NCBI GenBank assembly: GCA_025916675.1
Contig: CP098402.1
Span: forward strand, 2,041,205 to 2,105,204
DNA from: Phycisphaera sp.
Lineage (GTDB): Bacteria > Planctomycetota > Phycisphaerae > Phycisphaerales > UBA1924
DNA: 64,000 nt
Direction: 5' to 3'
Positions 52,853 through 61,569 of the stretch are shown here, one piece after another. The position numbers were made by a program, and so were the translations under genes. Below the pieces are notes generated by a model. The model worked only from the letters and a program-made list of their open reading frames with translations. It did not search any database and was not told the origin of the DNA. Within the stretch, counting starts at the first letter, position 1. Each line of letters starts with the position of its first letter.

Positions 52853-52896
52853 GGCGCAGCATAGCTCGGCTGCCGCGGCGGGGGGTATCATCGGGC

Positions 52897-53100
52897 ATGG
52901 CCGTGGGGATCATCGCCGCAATCTTCGCATACGGTGCCCTCGGCACGCTCGTGGCCATCCCGATGGTGCTGCGAGGCGTCAACCGGCTCGACCCCGCCGC
53001 CGCCGACGGCACCTGGGGCTTCCGTCTGCTCGCCATCCCAGGCGTGATGGTGCTGTGGCCGTTGGTCCTTATCCGGTGGGCAAAGGCGGGCCGATCATGA
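52897..53100 (+). CDS. Small two-span membrane protein, first gene of the Rieske operon
   Basis: The 67-residue protein has two hydrophobic stretches (VGIIAAIFAYGALGTLVAIP and RLLAIPGVMVLWPLVLI). Its TGA overlaps the next ATG (ATGA), so it is the first gene of a four-gene coupled operon. It lies 44 bases from the divergent asparaginase gene. No family is recognised. Confidence 0.65.
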   Translation: MAVGIIAAIFAYGALGTLVAIPMVLRGVNRLDPAAADGTWGFRLLAIPGVMVLWPLVLIRWAKAGRS

Positions 53101-53249
53101 ATCCCACCCAACGCCGCTTGCATGTCGTGATCTGGGTGCTGGTGCTGGTTGTTGCGCTGACGCTCATCGTGCTTGGCGCACTGCTCCGCCGCGGCCCACG
53201 ACCGACCGGGCCGAATATCGACGAGCGCACCACGGAACCAACGCCATGA
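53097..53249 (+). CDS. 50-residue single-span membrane protein
   Basis: A basic start (MNPTQRRLH) leads into one strong hydrophobic helix (VVIWVLVLVVALTLIVLGAL), then a basic anchor and a short polar tail. It overlaps both neighbours by ATGA, which is good evidence that this tiny gene is real. It may be a small subunit of the membrane redox protein encoded next. Confidence 0.7.
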   Translation: MNPTQRRLHVVIWVLVLVVALTLIVLGALLRRGPRPTGPNIDERTTEPTP

Positions 53250-54292
53250 GTGCCCGCTACCGCGCCGTGAGCTGGATGCCCCACAAGGTCAGGTACGACC
53301 TCGTGCTCGGCTCGCTGTGCGTGCTGTTCGTCGCGGTGTTCGTGGGTGTGAGTTTCGTCGTCAACCAACCGCCCAACGACATCTCCCCACCCATCCTCAT
53401 CCTGCGCGCCCTGGGCACGCTGGCCATCGTGCTGCTGCACGTCGTCCTGGCCATCGGCCCCATCGCCCGGCTCTGGCCTCGCACGACCTTCCTGCTGGCC
53501 AACCGCCGGCACTTGGGCGTCACGTTGTTCCTTGTCGCTGGCTTGCACGCCCTCATCGTCTACGGCTTCTACGGCGGTTTCGGCGTGCAGAATCCCATCC
53601 TCGCCGTGCTCGTCCGCCCCGATGGCGGCGTTGGCTTCGAGTTTCTGGGCTTCCTCGCGCTGCTCATCCTGCTGATGATGGCCGCCACCAGCCACGACTT
53701 CTGGCTCGCCTTCCTGGGCCACCGCGTGTGGAAGGCGATGCACATGACCGTGTACGTCGCCTACGTGCTGGTCATCGCGCACGTGGTGATGGGCGTGCTC
53801 AAGGACGAGAAGTCGCTCCTGTATCCTGCACTCCTCGCATTCGGCGCTGTCACGCTCGGCGCGCTGCACCTGACCGCTGGCATCCGCGAGCGGCGCCGCG
53901 ACGCGACCACCCCCACCACCGCCGACGACGGCTGGGTCGACATTGGCGATGCATCAGACATCCCCGACAAGCGAGCCCGCGTGGTGTGCCTCGGCAACGG
54001 CGAGCGCGTCGCTATATTCCGTGACGGCGCGGCACTCTCGGCCCTCAGCAACGTCTGCGCCCACCAGGGCGGCCCGCTCGGCGAGGGCGAGATCATGGAC
54101 GGCTGCGCGACTTGTCCCTGGCACGGCTACCAGTACGAAACCCACAACGGCCAGAGCCCCCCACCCTTCACCGAAAAGATCCCCACCTACGAACTCCGCG
54201 TCCGCGGCGGGCGTGTCGAGGTCAACCCCAGCGCCAACGCGCCCGGCACACCGACAACGCCCGTGACGATCCCCGAGGGCACCAACACATGA
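53246..54292 (+). CDS. Ferric-reductase-like membrane domain fused to a Rieske [2Fe-2S] domain
   Basis: The 348-residue protein has six hydrophobic segments in its first ~220 residues, with histidines in helices that may bind heme (AIVLLHVVLAIGP, LFLVAGLHALIVYG, HMTVYVAYVLVIAHVVMG). The C-terminal part is a Rieske domain with both cluster motifs: Cys271-x-His273 (NVCAHQGGPLGEGE) and Cys290-P-W-His293 (TCPWHGYQYE). This suggests an electron path between heme and an iron-sulfur centre. Its partners and substrate are unknown; it is coupled to small membrane genes upstream and to the exported Cys-rich protein downstream. Confidence 0.85.
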   Translation: MSARYRAVSWMPHKVRYDLVLGSLCVLFVAVFVGVSFVVNQPPNDISPPILILRALGTLAIVLLHVVLAIGPIARLWPRTTFLLANRRHLGVTLFLVAGLHALIVYGFYGGFGVQNPILAVLVRPDGGVGFEFLGFLALLILLMMAATSHDFWLAFLGHRVWKAMHMTVYVAYVLVIAHVVMGVLKDEKSLLYPALLAFGAVTLGALHLTAGIRERRRDATTPTTADDGWVDIGDASDIPDKRARVVCLGNGERVAIFRDGAALSALSNVCAHQGGPLGEGEIMDGCATCPWHGYQYETHNGQSPPPFTEKIPTYELRVRGGRVEVNPSANAPGTPTTPVTIPEGTNT

Positions 54293-55008
54293 GCGAGCGC
54301 GAGCCCATCTACGTTCTCTACCGCCCGCTGCCCGCCACGCTGCTCACGCTCGTGCTCGCGGCGGTTGGAGCACTGGCCGGTCTGCTCGCGGGCACAGCCG
54401 CCGCCACCGCGCTCGCCCAACGCGATCCCGGCCCGGCCGTCTGGGACACCAGCAACACCGCCACCCTCACCGGCATCATCGTCGCCGACCCGTACCCGAT
54501 GCTGCTGCCCGCCGACGGCTCGCCGGGCGTCATCCTCATGGGCGTGGGCAAGGGCGGCCCGCCTCAGAGCGTCCTCTCGATGGCCGGGCAGACCGTCGAG
54601 GCCACCGGCTACATACTCGAACGCGACGGCATGCGCGTGCTCGAGGTCGACAGCCCGCCAACCGAACTCAGCCTACCACTCCCGAACCGCGCCGCACCGG
54701 TCGACCATGGCACCCACGCCATCGCCGCCGAGATCCTCGACACCAAGTGCTATCTGGGCGCGATGAAGCCCGGCGACGGCCAGGGCCACAAGGCCTGCGC
54801 CATCCTCTGCGTCGCCGGCGGCGTCCCGCCCATGATCGCCTGGACCGACGACACCGGCAAGAACCACTACGCCCTGCTCACCGCCCCCGACGGCTCGCCC
54901 ATGCCCGAGCAATACCACGGCCTCATCGCCGAACCGGTGAAAATCGAGGGCCGCCTGACCTCCCGCGATGGCTGGCTATGGATGGCGATCACCAACGTAG
55001 CGCACTGA
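54289..55008 (+). CDS. Membrane-anchored protein with conserved Cys/His cluster, partner of the Rieske protein
   Basis: The 239-residue protein has one N-terminal helix (LPATLLTLVLAAVGALAGLL) and an extracytoplasmic domain. Two beta-rich parts are visible (ATLTGIIVADPYPMLLPADG; EPVKIEGRLTSRDGWLWMAI). Between them is a Cys/His-rich motif, DTKCYLGAMKPGDGQGHKAC then AILCVAGGVPPM, that could bind a metal. It overlaps the Rieske gene by ATGA and is presumably part of the same complex. The family is not recognised by name. Confidence 0.75.
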   Translation: MSEREPIYVLYRPLPATLLTLVLAAVGALAGLLAGTAAATALAQRDPGPAVWDTSNTATLTGIIVADPYPMLLPADGSPGVILMGVGKGGPPQSVLSMAGQTVEATGYILERDGMRVLEVDSPPTELSLPLPNRAAPVDHGTHAIAAEILDTKCYLGAMKPGDGQGHKACAILCVAGGVPPMIAWTDDTGKNHYALLTAPDGSPMPEQYHGLIAEPVKIEGRLTSRDGWLWMAITNVAH

Positions 55009-55028
55009 GCCTCGTGATCCCGACTGGC

Positions 55029-56255
55029 CTACTCCTCTAACACAAACCCCCGCTCGTCCCAGATCTTCTTTAGCCGCGCATCAATCCCCCCGCCCGGCTG
55101 CAGTTCCTGGCCGCAGGCGATCAGCAGGTCGACCAGCCCATCGAAATCACTGATCGCGATCTGCTCGCTGCCGATCGCCGGGGGCGTCGTGTTCGTGCCC
55201 GCCTGCACGGCGGCCAGGTCGGCCATGTTGTGGTAGTTGCCCAGCGGCAGGCACACGCAGGTCGCCTCATATCCCGCGGCGCAGAACACCGTCGCCTCGC
55301 ACGCGCCGCCGGCCATGAGCTTGCGCTGCCAGCGCCACGTTGGCAACTCGCTCTGCTTCTGCGAGGCCGTCGGCGACGCCGGCCCGCCCGCGACTGCCTC
55401 CGCCCGCGCTGCGACGGCTGCGGTCAGACGCGGCGTGAACACCGTCAGCCGATCGCCCACGCGAACGATCGGCCCGCCACCGATTGGCGAGTCATCGAAC
55501 GCCCGGCTGTTCTCCAGCGCGATCACCGGCGCATTCTCGGGAATTGTCTTGCTCCGGCACGCGCCGAGCGCACCCACGAAGCCGATCTCCTCGGCCCGCG
55601 TGAAGAACACCCGCACGTCACGCCCCACCGCCTCGCCAGCCGCCTTGAGCTTCAGCAACTCGTCAAAGGCCGAGAGAGCCGCCGCCGCCGCCGCCAGGTC
55701 GTCGCACACGGGGGCGCTCAAGATGCCGCCGGTGATCGACGACTCGGGCAGCAGCCAGGTGGCGATGTCCTCCGTTGTCAGGCCGTCGGTCGTCTGCCCC
55801 TCATCGAGGCGAGCACGATACCGCTTGAACATCTCCTGCTCGTCCTCCGCGGGCTCGATCCGCTCGACGATGGTCGCCAGCCGCGCATCACCGCTCACCG
55901 GATGCACCTGCACGCGCGCGCCCTTGAAGTAGTCTTCCATCACGCCACCACGGAACGCCAGCACCAACTCGGTTCCACCCTCGATCGCCTCAACCGCGAA
56001 GCCGGGATGGTCCAGGTGTGCGGTGATGTACACCGGCTCTCCCGGAGCGAACGGCTCGGTCCGACGGATCGTCAGATTGCCATGCTCGTCGGCCGACAGG
56101 GTCAGCTCCGGCCGTTCACGCACCCACGCGGTGACCCACGCGACCACGCGCCCCTCTCGGCCCGCAACCGTGGGAAGGCTCGTGATCTCGCCGAGCCAGC
56201 GGTGGTGCGTCCGGCGAGCCTCTGGTGACAGCGTGGGAGATTCGGGAGTAGCCAT
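55029..56255 (-). CDS. M42/M28-type zinc aminopeptidase-like protein
   Basis: The 408-residue protein has the co-catalytic metallopeptidase pattern: ITAHLDHPGF (His ligand), the bridging Asp in APVCDDLAAAAAALSAF, the general base pair in FFTRAEEIGFVGALGA, IALENSRAF and the late His in LPLGNYHNMADL. The start segment TVAGREGRVVAWV is typical of the M42/M20 group. There is no signal peptide, so it probably trims peptides in the cytoplasm. The ATG at 56255 is chosen; a TTG five codons upstream is open. Confidence 0.85.
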   Translation of the reverse strand: MATPESPTLSPEARRTHHRWLGEITSLPTVAGREGRVVAWVTAWVRERPELTLSADEHGNLTIRRTEPFAPGEPVYITAHLDHPGFAVEAIEGGTELVLAFRGGVMEDYFKGARVQVHPVSGDARLATIVERIEPAEDEQEMFKRYRARLDEGQTTDGLTTEDIATWLLPESSITGGILSAPVCDDLAAAAAALSAFDELLKLKAAGEAVGRDVRVFFTRAEEIGFVGALGACRSKTIPENAPVIALENSRAFDDSPIGGGPIVRVGDRLTVFTPRLTAAVAARAEAVAGGPASPTASQKQSELPTWRWQRKLMAGGACEATVFCAAGYEATCVCLPLGNYHNMADLAAVQAGTNTTPPAIGSEQIAISDFDGLVDLLIACGQELQPGGGIDARLKKIWDERGFVLEE

Positions 56256-56345
56256 ACCGCAGGGTAGCAAGCAAACCGCCGACGCCCCAAAAGAGCGCCG
56301 GCGGGCAACACCTGACCTCGAATGAACGGCCCGCGGGCCGGTGAT

Positions 56346-58166
56346 CTAGCGGCGGTTCTTGACAGGAACGTCGAGCTCCGGATCCCACGTCGCGATGACC
56401 TTGTCGTCGGCGACCATCGCCACGACCTTCACGCCACCGCTCACGCGATAGATCAGATACGTGTCCTGCTCGGCCCGGCTCTGGCTGACCGTAAACGGCA
56501 GCTTGCTCAGGTCGGTGATCGGCTGGCCGGGCGTAAACCCGATGTACGAGTTGGCATCCTCGACGCAGATGTACCCCACCGGCGGGTAGAGCTGACCTTG
56601 CTCATCGACGAGCATGGGGGCCTGGTTGCCGCTCAGGCTTTGGAACACAGAACCGTTGAGAGCCAGCGGCGAATCGCGCCCGACATCGGCCTGCACAATG
56701 CGGATATCCCGCGGCTCGGCGAAGGCACCAACACGCAACGAAGGCTCGATGAACTGCCCACGAAGTTGGGCCGAAGTAAACTGCTCGACACCACCCACAA
56801 TGGTGTAATACCGATCGTTCTCGCCCTTGAACACCTCGAGCCCGCGCTCGGTGCCCTTCTTGATGAGCATGCGACCGGGCAGATTGGCCTGGAGGTACAG
56901 GTGGTACTCCGAAGGCTCCAATTCCTGTCGACCGTTCATGGTCCTCAGTTCCACAGCCTGCGAATAATCCATGTCCGCAAGATCGACACCGCCGTATTCA
57001 AGGGTCGTGACGGCATCGTCGCGGGCGGTCGTGGTGCTGAAGGTCGAGTCCGGCTCCTTGTCCAGTTGGATGCGAGCACCGCGCACGTAGACCGCGATCG
57101 GCCGGTACGCGCGGGGCAGGGCAAACTCGAACGCCATGATCGCCTTCGCACCGCCACCCACCGAGGCGATGAACGATTCCTTGGCATCGAAGCGGAAGCG
57201 TGCCAGTGTGGGCTCCTGGGCGTCCGCCTGGCTGATGACCGCCGATGGGTGGAAGGCCCGGGTGAAGCCCGTACCGTCCTGCTCGGCCACCATCCGGATC
57301 TGGGCGTTGCCAAGAACGATCTTCGCACCACCACCGAGTTCACGCGCCTGCGCGTCGAGTTCGAGCACGACTCCGGCAACATACCCGTTGGTAATCTCCT
57401 CACCATCAAGCCCGATCACACGCTGGGGAATGCCGGGCTGCCAGCGATCACGCATCAACTCGCCCATGCTACCGCCGCGCTCGATGTCGCCAAGCGCGTA
57501 CCACTGGATGAGCTTGAATTCCTCGGGCTTCGAGGAGTTGCGAGACTGCCCGGCGAACGTGGTCCGCATGGCCGAACCCTGCTCGTGGAAGTTTGGATGC
57601 CACTTCGCGAGCGGCTCGCCCGTCGCCAGCGTCCCGCGCGACATCCACAAATACGCCTTCGCGGTCCACTCGTCGACGTAAGGCCGGAACGGTGAGGAAT
57701 TGCGCACCACGCTACCGCGAGCGCCGCCGCCCTCATCGGTAAAGACCAGCCCCTGGACGGGCTTGTCCGGGCCAAACCGCATCATCCCAAGCGACATGAG
57801 AAGAAAACCAACGGTCACGATGCCGGTGGCCAGACCGCACACGCCAGCGCCGACGTACTCGACGTTGTCGTTGAACTTGAGGTTGTTGGGCACGGCTTTG
57901 TCGACAGCCAGCCGCAAGATGACCAGCGACAGCGCAAAGGACATCCCAAGCGAGATGCCGTGGGCAGTGTCGCGAAGGATGGTGCCAAAGCCACGATCGG
58001 GAGCCTGGCTGAGCAACAGCATCGTGATCGGCTCGTAGACGGCAAAGGCCACCGCACCAGCCGCAAGCACGCACAGCATGTGCAAGAAGGCGCTGAAGAA
58101 GCCGCGGATGACCCACACCCAGGTAAAGATGAGAACGCCGGCCAGAGCGAAGATTGTAAATATCAT
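56346..58166 (-). CDS. CvpA-like membrane protein with large soluble C-terminal region
   Basis: The first ~130 residues hold four hydrophobic segments (IFTIFALAGVLIFTWVWVIR, LHMLCVLAAGAVAFAVYEPI, ISLGMSFALSLVILRLAV, GVCGLATGIVTVGFLLMSLG), the layout of the CvpA family. The remaining ~470 residues form a beta-rich soluble region with no recognised motif (ARIQLDKEPDSTFSTTT, ELEPSEYHLYLQANLPGRML). It follows the GspE-like gene by 26 bases on the same strand. Function is unknown; the context suggests an envelope role. Confidence 0.75.
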   Translation of the reverse strand: MIFTIFALAGVLIFTWVWVIRGFFSAFLHMLCVLAAGAVAFAVYEPITMLLLSQAPDRGFGTILRDTAHGISLGMSFALSLVILRLAVDKAVPNNLKFNDNVEYVGAGVCGLATGIVTVGFLLMSLGMMRFGPDKPVQGLVFTDEGGGARGSVVRNSSPFRPYVDEWTAKAYLWMSRGTLATGEPLAKWHPNFHEQGSAMRTTFAGQSRNSSKPEEFKLIQWYALGDIERGGSMGELMRDRWQPGIPQRVIGLDGEEITNGYVAGVVLELDAQARELGGGAKIVLGNAQIRMVAEQDGTGFTRAFHPSAVISQADAQEPTLARFRFDAKESFIASVGGGAKAIMAFEFALPRAYRPIAVYVRGARIQLDKEPDSTFSTTTARDDAVTTLEYGGVDLADMDYSQAVELRTMNGRQELEPSEYHLYLQANLPGRMLIKKGTERGLEVFKGENDRYYTIVGGVEQFTSAQLRGQFIEPSLRVGAFAEPRDIRIVQADVGRDSPLALNGSVFQSLSGNQAPMLVDEQGQLYPPVGYICVEDANSYIGFTPGQPITDLSKLPFTVSQSRAEQDTYLIYRVSGGVKVVAMVADDKVIATWDPELDVPVKNRR

Positions 58167-58192
58167 CGAGAACTCCTTGCGTACGGACCCGT

Positions 58193-59920
58193 TCAGGTGC
58201 TGGCGGTGGCAGGCTTGGGAGACGAAGTCGACTTGCTCTTGGACGAACCCACCGTGACGCGGATCACCTCGTCCACGCTGGTCGCGCCCTCGACGGCACG
58301 CACGATGGCGGCCTGCTGGATGCTGGGCACGCCCTGCTTGCGGAAGGCCGTCGCCAGAGCGTTCATGTCACCCTGCTCGATGGCGGCCTTCTCGTCGGCA
58401 CCGATGGTGTACAACTCGAACACACCGATCTGGCCGACAAATCCGGTGCCGCCGCTCTCGGGGCAGGGCACCATCTTCTTGTTGACCTCGATGTGCGTGC
58501 GGTGGCGGTACAGCGTCTTGACCTTGTCGGGAGACAGGCCCAGCTTCTTGAGCATGTCCGGACTCGGCACGTAGGCCTCGCGGCTGGATTCGGCCAGGGC
58601 CCGCACCAGCTTGCCCGCGACCACACCCTTCAGTGCCTGGGCCGCCAACCCATTGTCGTGCAGCGCCCGGCGGTACATCTCGACCGCCTGCAACGCGTTC
58701 TCCGCGGGCACCGACAGGTACACACGCGTGTGGTCAAGATCGCCCTTGGCCGACTCCAGAGCCGTCGCCTCGTCGACCACCTCGGCCACACCCACGACGC
58801 TCGGGTCGCGACGCAGGATCGACCGCAGCAGGGTGGCATGGTCGGGCCCCTTGCCCGTCGGGCTCCACACGTTCTGGCGGATACCCTCGAGTGTGTCCTG
58901 CTGCTCGAGTTCGATGCTCTGGATGTTCGACGTGTACGCGTCGTGCATCTTCAGCAAGGTGTACAGCATCGTCGTGCGGCCCATGCCCTTGGGGGCCGCC
59001 AGCAGCACAACACCCGTGCCATCATCGACGAGTTTCTGTAACACCTCGCGTTGCTGCGGCAACAGCCCAAGGTTGTCGCCCTTGCGGCGGACCGACTTGG
59101 ACGGGTCAACCACGATCGTAAGCTTGAGGCCCTGCTGGCCGCCGCTGGAGATCACTCGCAAGTGGTGACGCTCGCCGCCCTTGGATACGTCCGGCTCGCC
59201 CACCTGGCGGCGGCGCTCGCCGGCCTCCAGGCCCGAGGCGGTCTGCCAGAACGCGATCACCCGCATCGCGTCCTGCGGCGCCAGCGGCTCGCCTACCACG
59301 GTACGGAGCCCATCCACGGTATGGGCAACCGCGTAGCCCTGCTCGCCGGCGGGGAGCAGTTCGATCTTGTGAGCCCGCCCGGCAACACCATCGATGTACA
59401 ACTTCTCGGCAGCCGCACGCACGATCATCTCGGCGGTGCCGTCTTCGGGCGCTTCCATCGTAATGCCATCGGGCTTGACGATGGCAAGCTGGACACGCGC
59501 GGACTTCTTGGCTTCCTTCGCGGTCTTGCGTGCTTCCATCCAACTGGCGATATTCATCGTCAGGTGGTGCTCCTCGGGCACCCGCTCGTCCTTATTGGCC
59601 ATCTGCACGTACATGAGCGGCGGAACTGCCAGCAGCAACGCCACAACGGGAAAGGCGACCAGGAACGCCACGATGCCCGAGAGCGGGTTGACCACGATCA
59701 CCACGATCGCCAGCAACGCGGTCGCCATGTACACCATGTTCCACTTCTCACGAGGGAGGTAGAACCGGGCCGCGTGCTTGTCCGCCACGCTGGAGACGAA
59801 CCATCCCCAACCGGCGAACATAGCCACGAAGAGAATCGCCTTCCACCAGGAAGCGAGCACGAACGCTTCGGCCAGCATGACCGAGGGCGTAGAGGTGAGC
59901 AAGGGCTGGGTCAGATCCAC
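58193..59920 (-). CDS. Membrane-anchored GspE/PilB-family protein with degenerate ATP-binding site
   Basis: The 575-residue protein begins with hydrophobic segments (about 26-46 and 62-104), unusual for a GspE/PilB ATPase. The rest matches the family: LLPQQREVLQKLVDDGTGVV, Walker-A-like AAPKGMGRTTMLYTLL (309-320), an Asp/Glu box around SIELEQQDTLEGIRQ, and a Walker-B-like RDPSVVGVAEVVDEATA (371-387). The Walker A lysine is Arg, GE is AE and the R of GEIRD is V. The zinc motif keeps one Cys (PCPESGGTGFVGQIGVFELY). It is therefore likely catalytically weak or inactive. It precedes the CvpA-like gene and follows pilT. Confidence 0.85.
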   Translation of the reverse strand: MDLTQPLLTSTPSVMLAEAFVLASWWKAILFVAMFAGWGWFVSSVADKHAARFYLPREKWNMVYMATALLAIVVIVVNPLSGIVAFLVAFPVVALLLAVPPLMYVQMANKDERVPEEHHLTMNIASWMEARKTAKEAKKSARVQLAIVKPDGITMEAPEDGTAEMIVRAAAEKLYIDGVAGRAHKIELLPAGEQGYAVAHTVDGLRTVVGEPLAPQDAMRVIAFWQTASGLEAGERRRQVGEPDVSKGGERHHLRVISSGGQQGLKLTIVVDPSKSVRRKGDNLGLLPQQREVLQKLVDDGTGVVLLAAPKGMGRTTMLYTLLKMHDAYTSNIQSIELEQQDTLEGIRQNVWSPTGKGPDHATLLRSILRRDPSVVGVAEVVDEATALESAKGDLDHTRVYLSVPAENALQAVEMYRRALHDNGLAAQALKGVVAGKLVRALAESSREAYVPSPDMLKKLGLSPDKVKTLYRHRTHIEVNKKMVPCPESGGTGFVGQIGVFELYTIGADEKAAIEQGDMNALATAFRKQGVPSIQQAAIVRAVEGATSVDEVIRVTVGSSKSKSTSSPKPATAST

Positions 59921-59997
59921 GAGTGGCGTTCCTTTATCATCTCAAGGGCCATTCGGCTGCGAGGCCCAACGGGCTCGCGGCGGCGTTCCGAACGAAT

Positions 59998-61185
59998 TCA
60001 GCGCTTCTGCGAGGCGCCGCCAAACTTCTTCAGGCGCATCTGGAGATCATCCTTGTTGGGGCTGCTCTCCATCGCGATGCGCTGGTGGATGTACTCTTCC
60101 TCGATCAGCTTCACGAGCCACGCGTTGAAGTCCACCATGCCCTGCTGCTGGGCCTCGATGGAGTTCAGGTACTCACGAAGCTCGCCCTCGCGTTCCTCGA
60201 GGATGTGCTTCTGCACGACCGTGTCGTTGATCAGGATCTCGATGGCCGGGATACGCGGGATGTGCTCGTGCAGCGTCGGCAGCAGCTTCTGGTACACGAA
60301 CGCCCGCATCTGGTAGGCGAGCATCCGGCGGATGCCCTCGACCTCGTCGGTCTCAAACAAGCCGTAGATACGACTGAACGTTTGAGTCGTACTCGACGCG
60401 TGGATGGTCCCATACACAAGGTGGCCCGTCTCGGCCGCGTTCAGCGCGGCCTCGAAGGTCGACTTATCGCGCATCTCACCGATCAGCACGAGGTCGGGAT
60501 TCTCACGCACCAGGGCCTTCAGCGCGATGTTGAAGTCCAGCACGTCGATGCCGATCTCGCGCTGGTTAATCGTCGCCTTCTTGTCGTTGAAGATGTACTC
60601 GATCGGATCCTCGATCGTCACGATGTGGATCGGTTTGCGCTGGTTTACATAATCGATCATTGACGCGATCGTCGTCGACTTGCCCGACCCGGTCACACCG
60701 CTCAGCAGCACCACGCCCTGGGGCTGCAACGCGATCTTGCCCATCGCCTCGGGCAGGTGCAACTTCTCGAAGGGAAGGATGTTGCTCGTGATCAAGCGGG
60801 CCGCCAGCGAGATGCGGCCTCGGGCCTTGAACAGGTTCATGCGGAAACGGGCGCTGTCGTCGTAGTCGTACGCGAAATCCACGCTGCCGAAGTGGGCCAG
60901 ATCCTCGAGTTGCTGCTCGTCCAGGGTGGCCTTGATGATCTCTACCCAGTCGGCGCTGGTCACGGGGGCCGTGTCCAGCGGCTTGAGGGCACCACGCACA
61001 CGCAGCTTCGGGGGCTGGTCGGTCTTGATGATCAGGTCCGATGCCCCGAACTTGATACAGGTCTTCAGGAACTCGCCCAGCCTGGTGGCGTGGGGATCCC
61101 GCTTCACGCCCATGAAGTCCGAAATCGGGGCGGTGTGCCCCGTGGCCGACTCTTCGCTGTGGACCGCCGTGTTTCCGCTGCTCAT
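59998..61185 (-). CDS. pilT: PilT-family pilus retraction ATPase
   Basis: The 395-residue protein has the N-terminal PAS-like domain (IKFGASDLIIKTDQPPKLRV), Walker A VTGSGKSTTIASMI, the Asp box IVTIEDPIEYIF, Walker B ENPDLVLIGEMRD and the His box VYGTIHASSTTQTFSRI, all intact. The sequence is closer to PilT/PilU than to PilB. No pilin, PilC or PilM-Q genes are in the window. It lies 77 bases before the degenerate GspE-like gene on the same strand. Confidence 0.9.
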   Translation of the reverse strand: MSSGNTAVHSEESATGHTAPISDFMGVKRDPHATRLGEFLKTCIKFGASDLIIKTDQPPKLRVRGALKPLDTAPVTSADWVEIIKATLDEQQLEDLAHFGSVDFAYDYDDSARFRMNLFKARGRISLAARLITSNILPFEKLHLPEAMGKIALQPQGVVLLSGVTGSGKSTTIASMIDYVNQRKPIHIVTIEDPIEYIFNDKKATINQREIGIDVLDFNIALKALVRENPDLVLIGEMRDKSTFEAALNAAETGHLVYGTIHASSTTQTFSRIYGLFETDEVEGIRRMLAYQMRAFVYQKLLPTLHEHIPRIPAIEILINDTVVQKHILEEREGELREYLNSIEAQQQGMVDFNAWLVKLIEEEYIHQRIAMESSPNKDDLQMRLKKFGGASQKR

Positions 61186-61569
61186 GCTCTGCCAACTCCC
61201 GCCGCCGCTCGCGGCGACGCATTCCGAGGATCATCCGATTGGCCCGACCCGGGGCTGTTCGAGGCCGGCCCTCAACACCGGCCCAGACGCACGCTACCGA
61301 GCCAAACCCGATCAGCCCGAACCCGCCCGAAAGCGGAGGGTCGAGCCCTAAATGTAGCGCCGTTGCCCCCCCCGACCGTTACCAGCAATGGCCCAATCTT
61401 TGCTTATACACCACAAAATTGTTCCGGTGGCACATCGTCCGAGAAGACCCAGGCCAGGCTTGGGCCCTGTTCGTAGGCGCTCAGACGCAGGTTCCGCAAG
61501 CACCGCATTTCGATTTCCGCGCATGACAAGGGGCCCTTCCGGGCCCCCACTGTCGGTTGGTTCTTGAGA
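61186..61569. other. Gap between the sigma-factor gene and pilT, with a short stem-loop
   Basis: No supported gene is seen in these 384 bases. A GGGGCCC-TTCC-GGGCCCC stem-loop (61530-61547) lies just downstream of the sigma-factor stop; its T-tract is poor, so it is a weak terminator candidate. On the minus strand the AT-rich stretch 61388-61428 holds TATAAG-like sequence that could be part of the pilT promoter, but I see no clear -35 element. Confidence 0.4.

Noticed and set aside
56327-56340. Palindrome CGGCCCGCGGGCCG at the 3' end of the CvpA-like gene as a terminator
   Set aside because: It has no loop and is not followed by a T-tract on the minus strand; GC-rich palindromes of this size occur by chance here.
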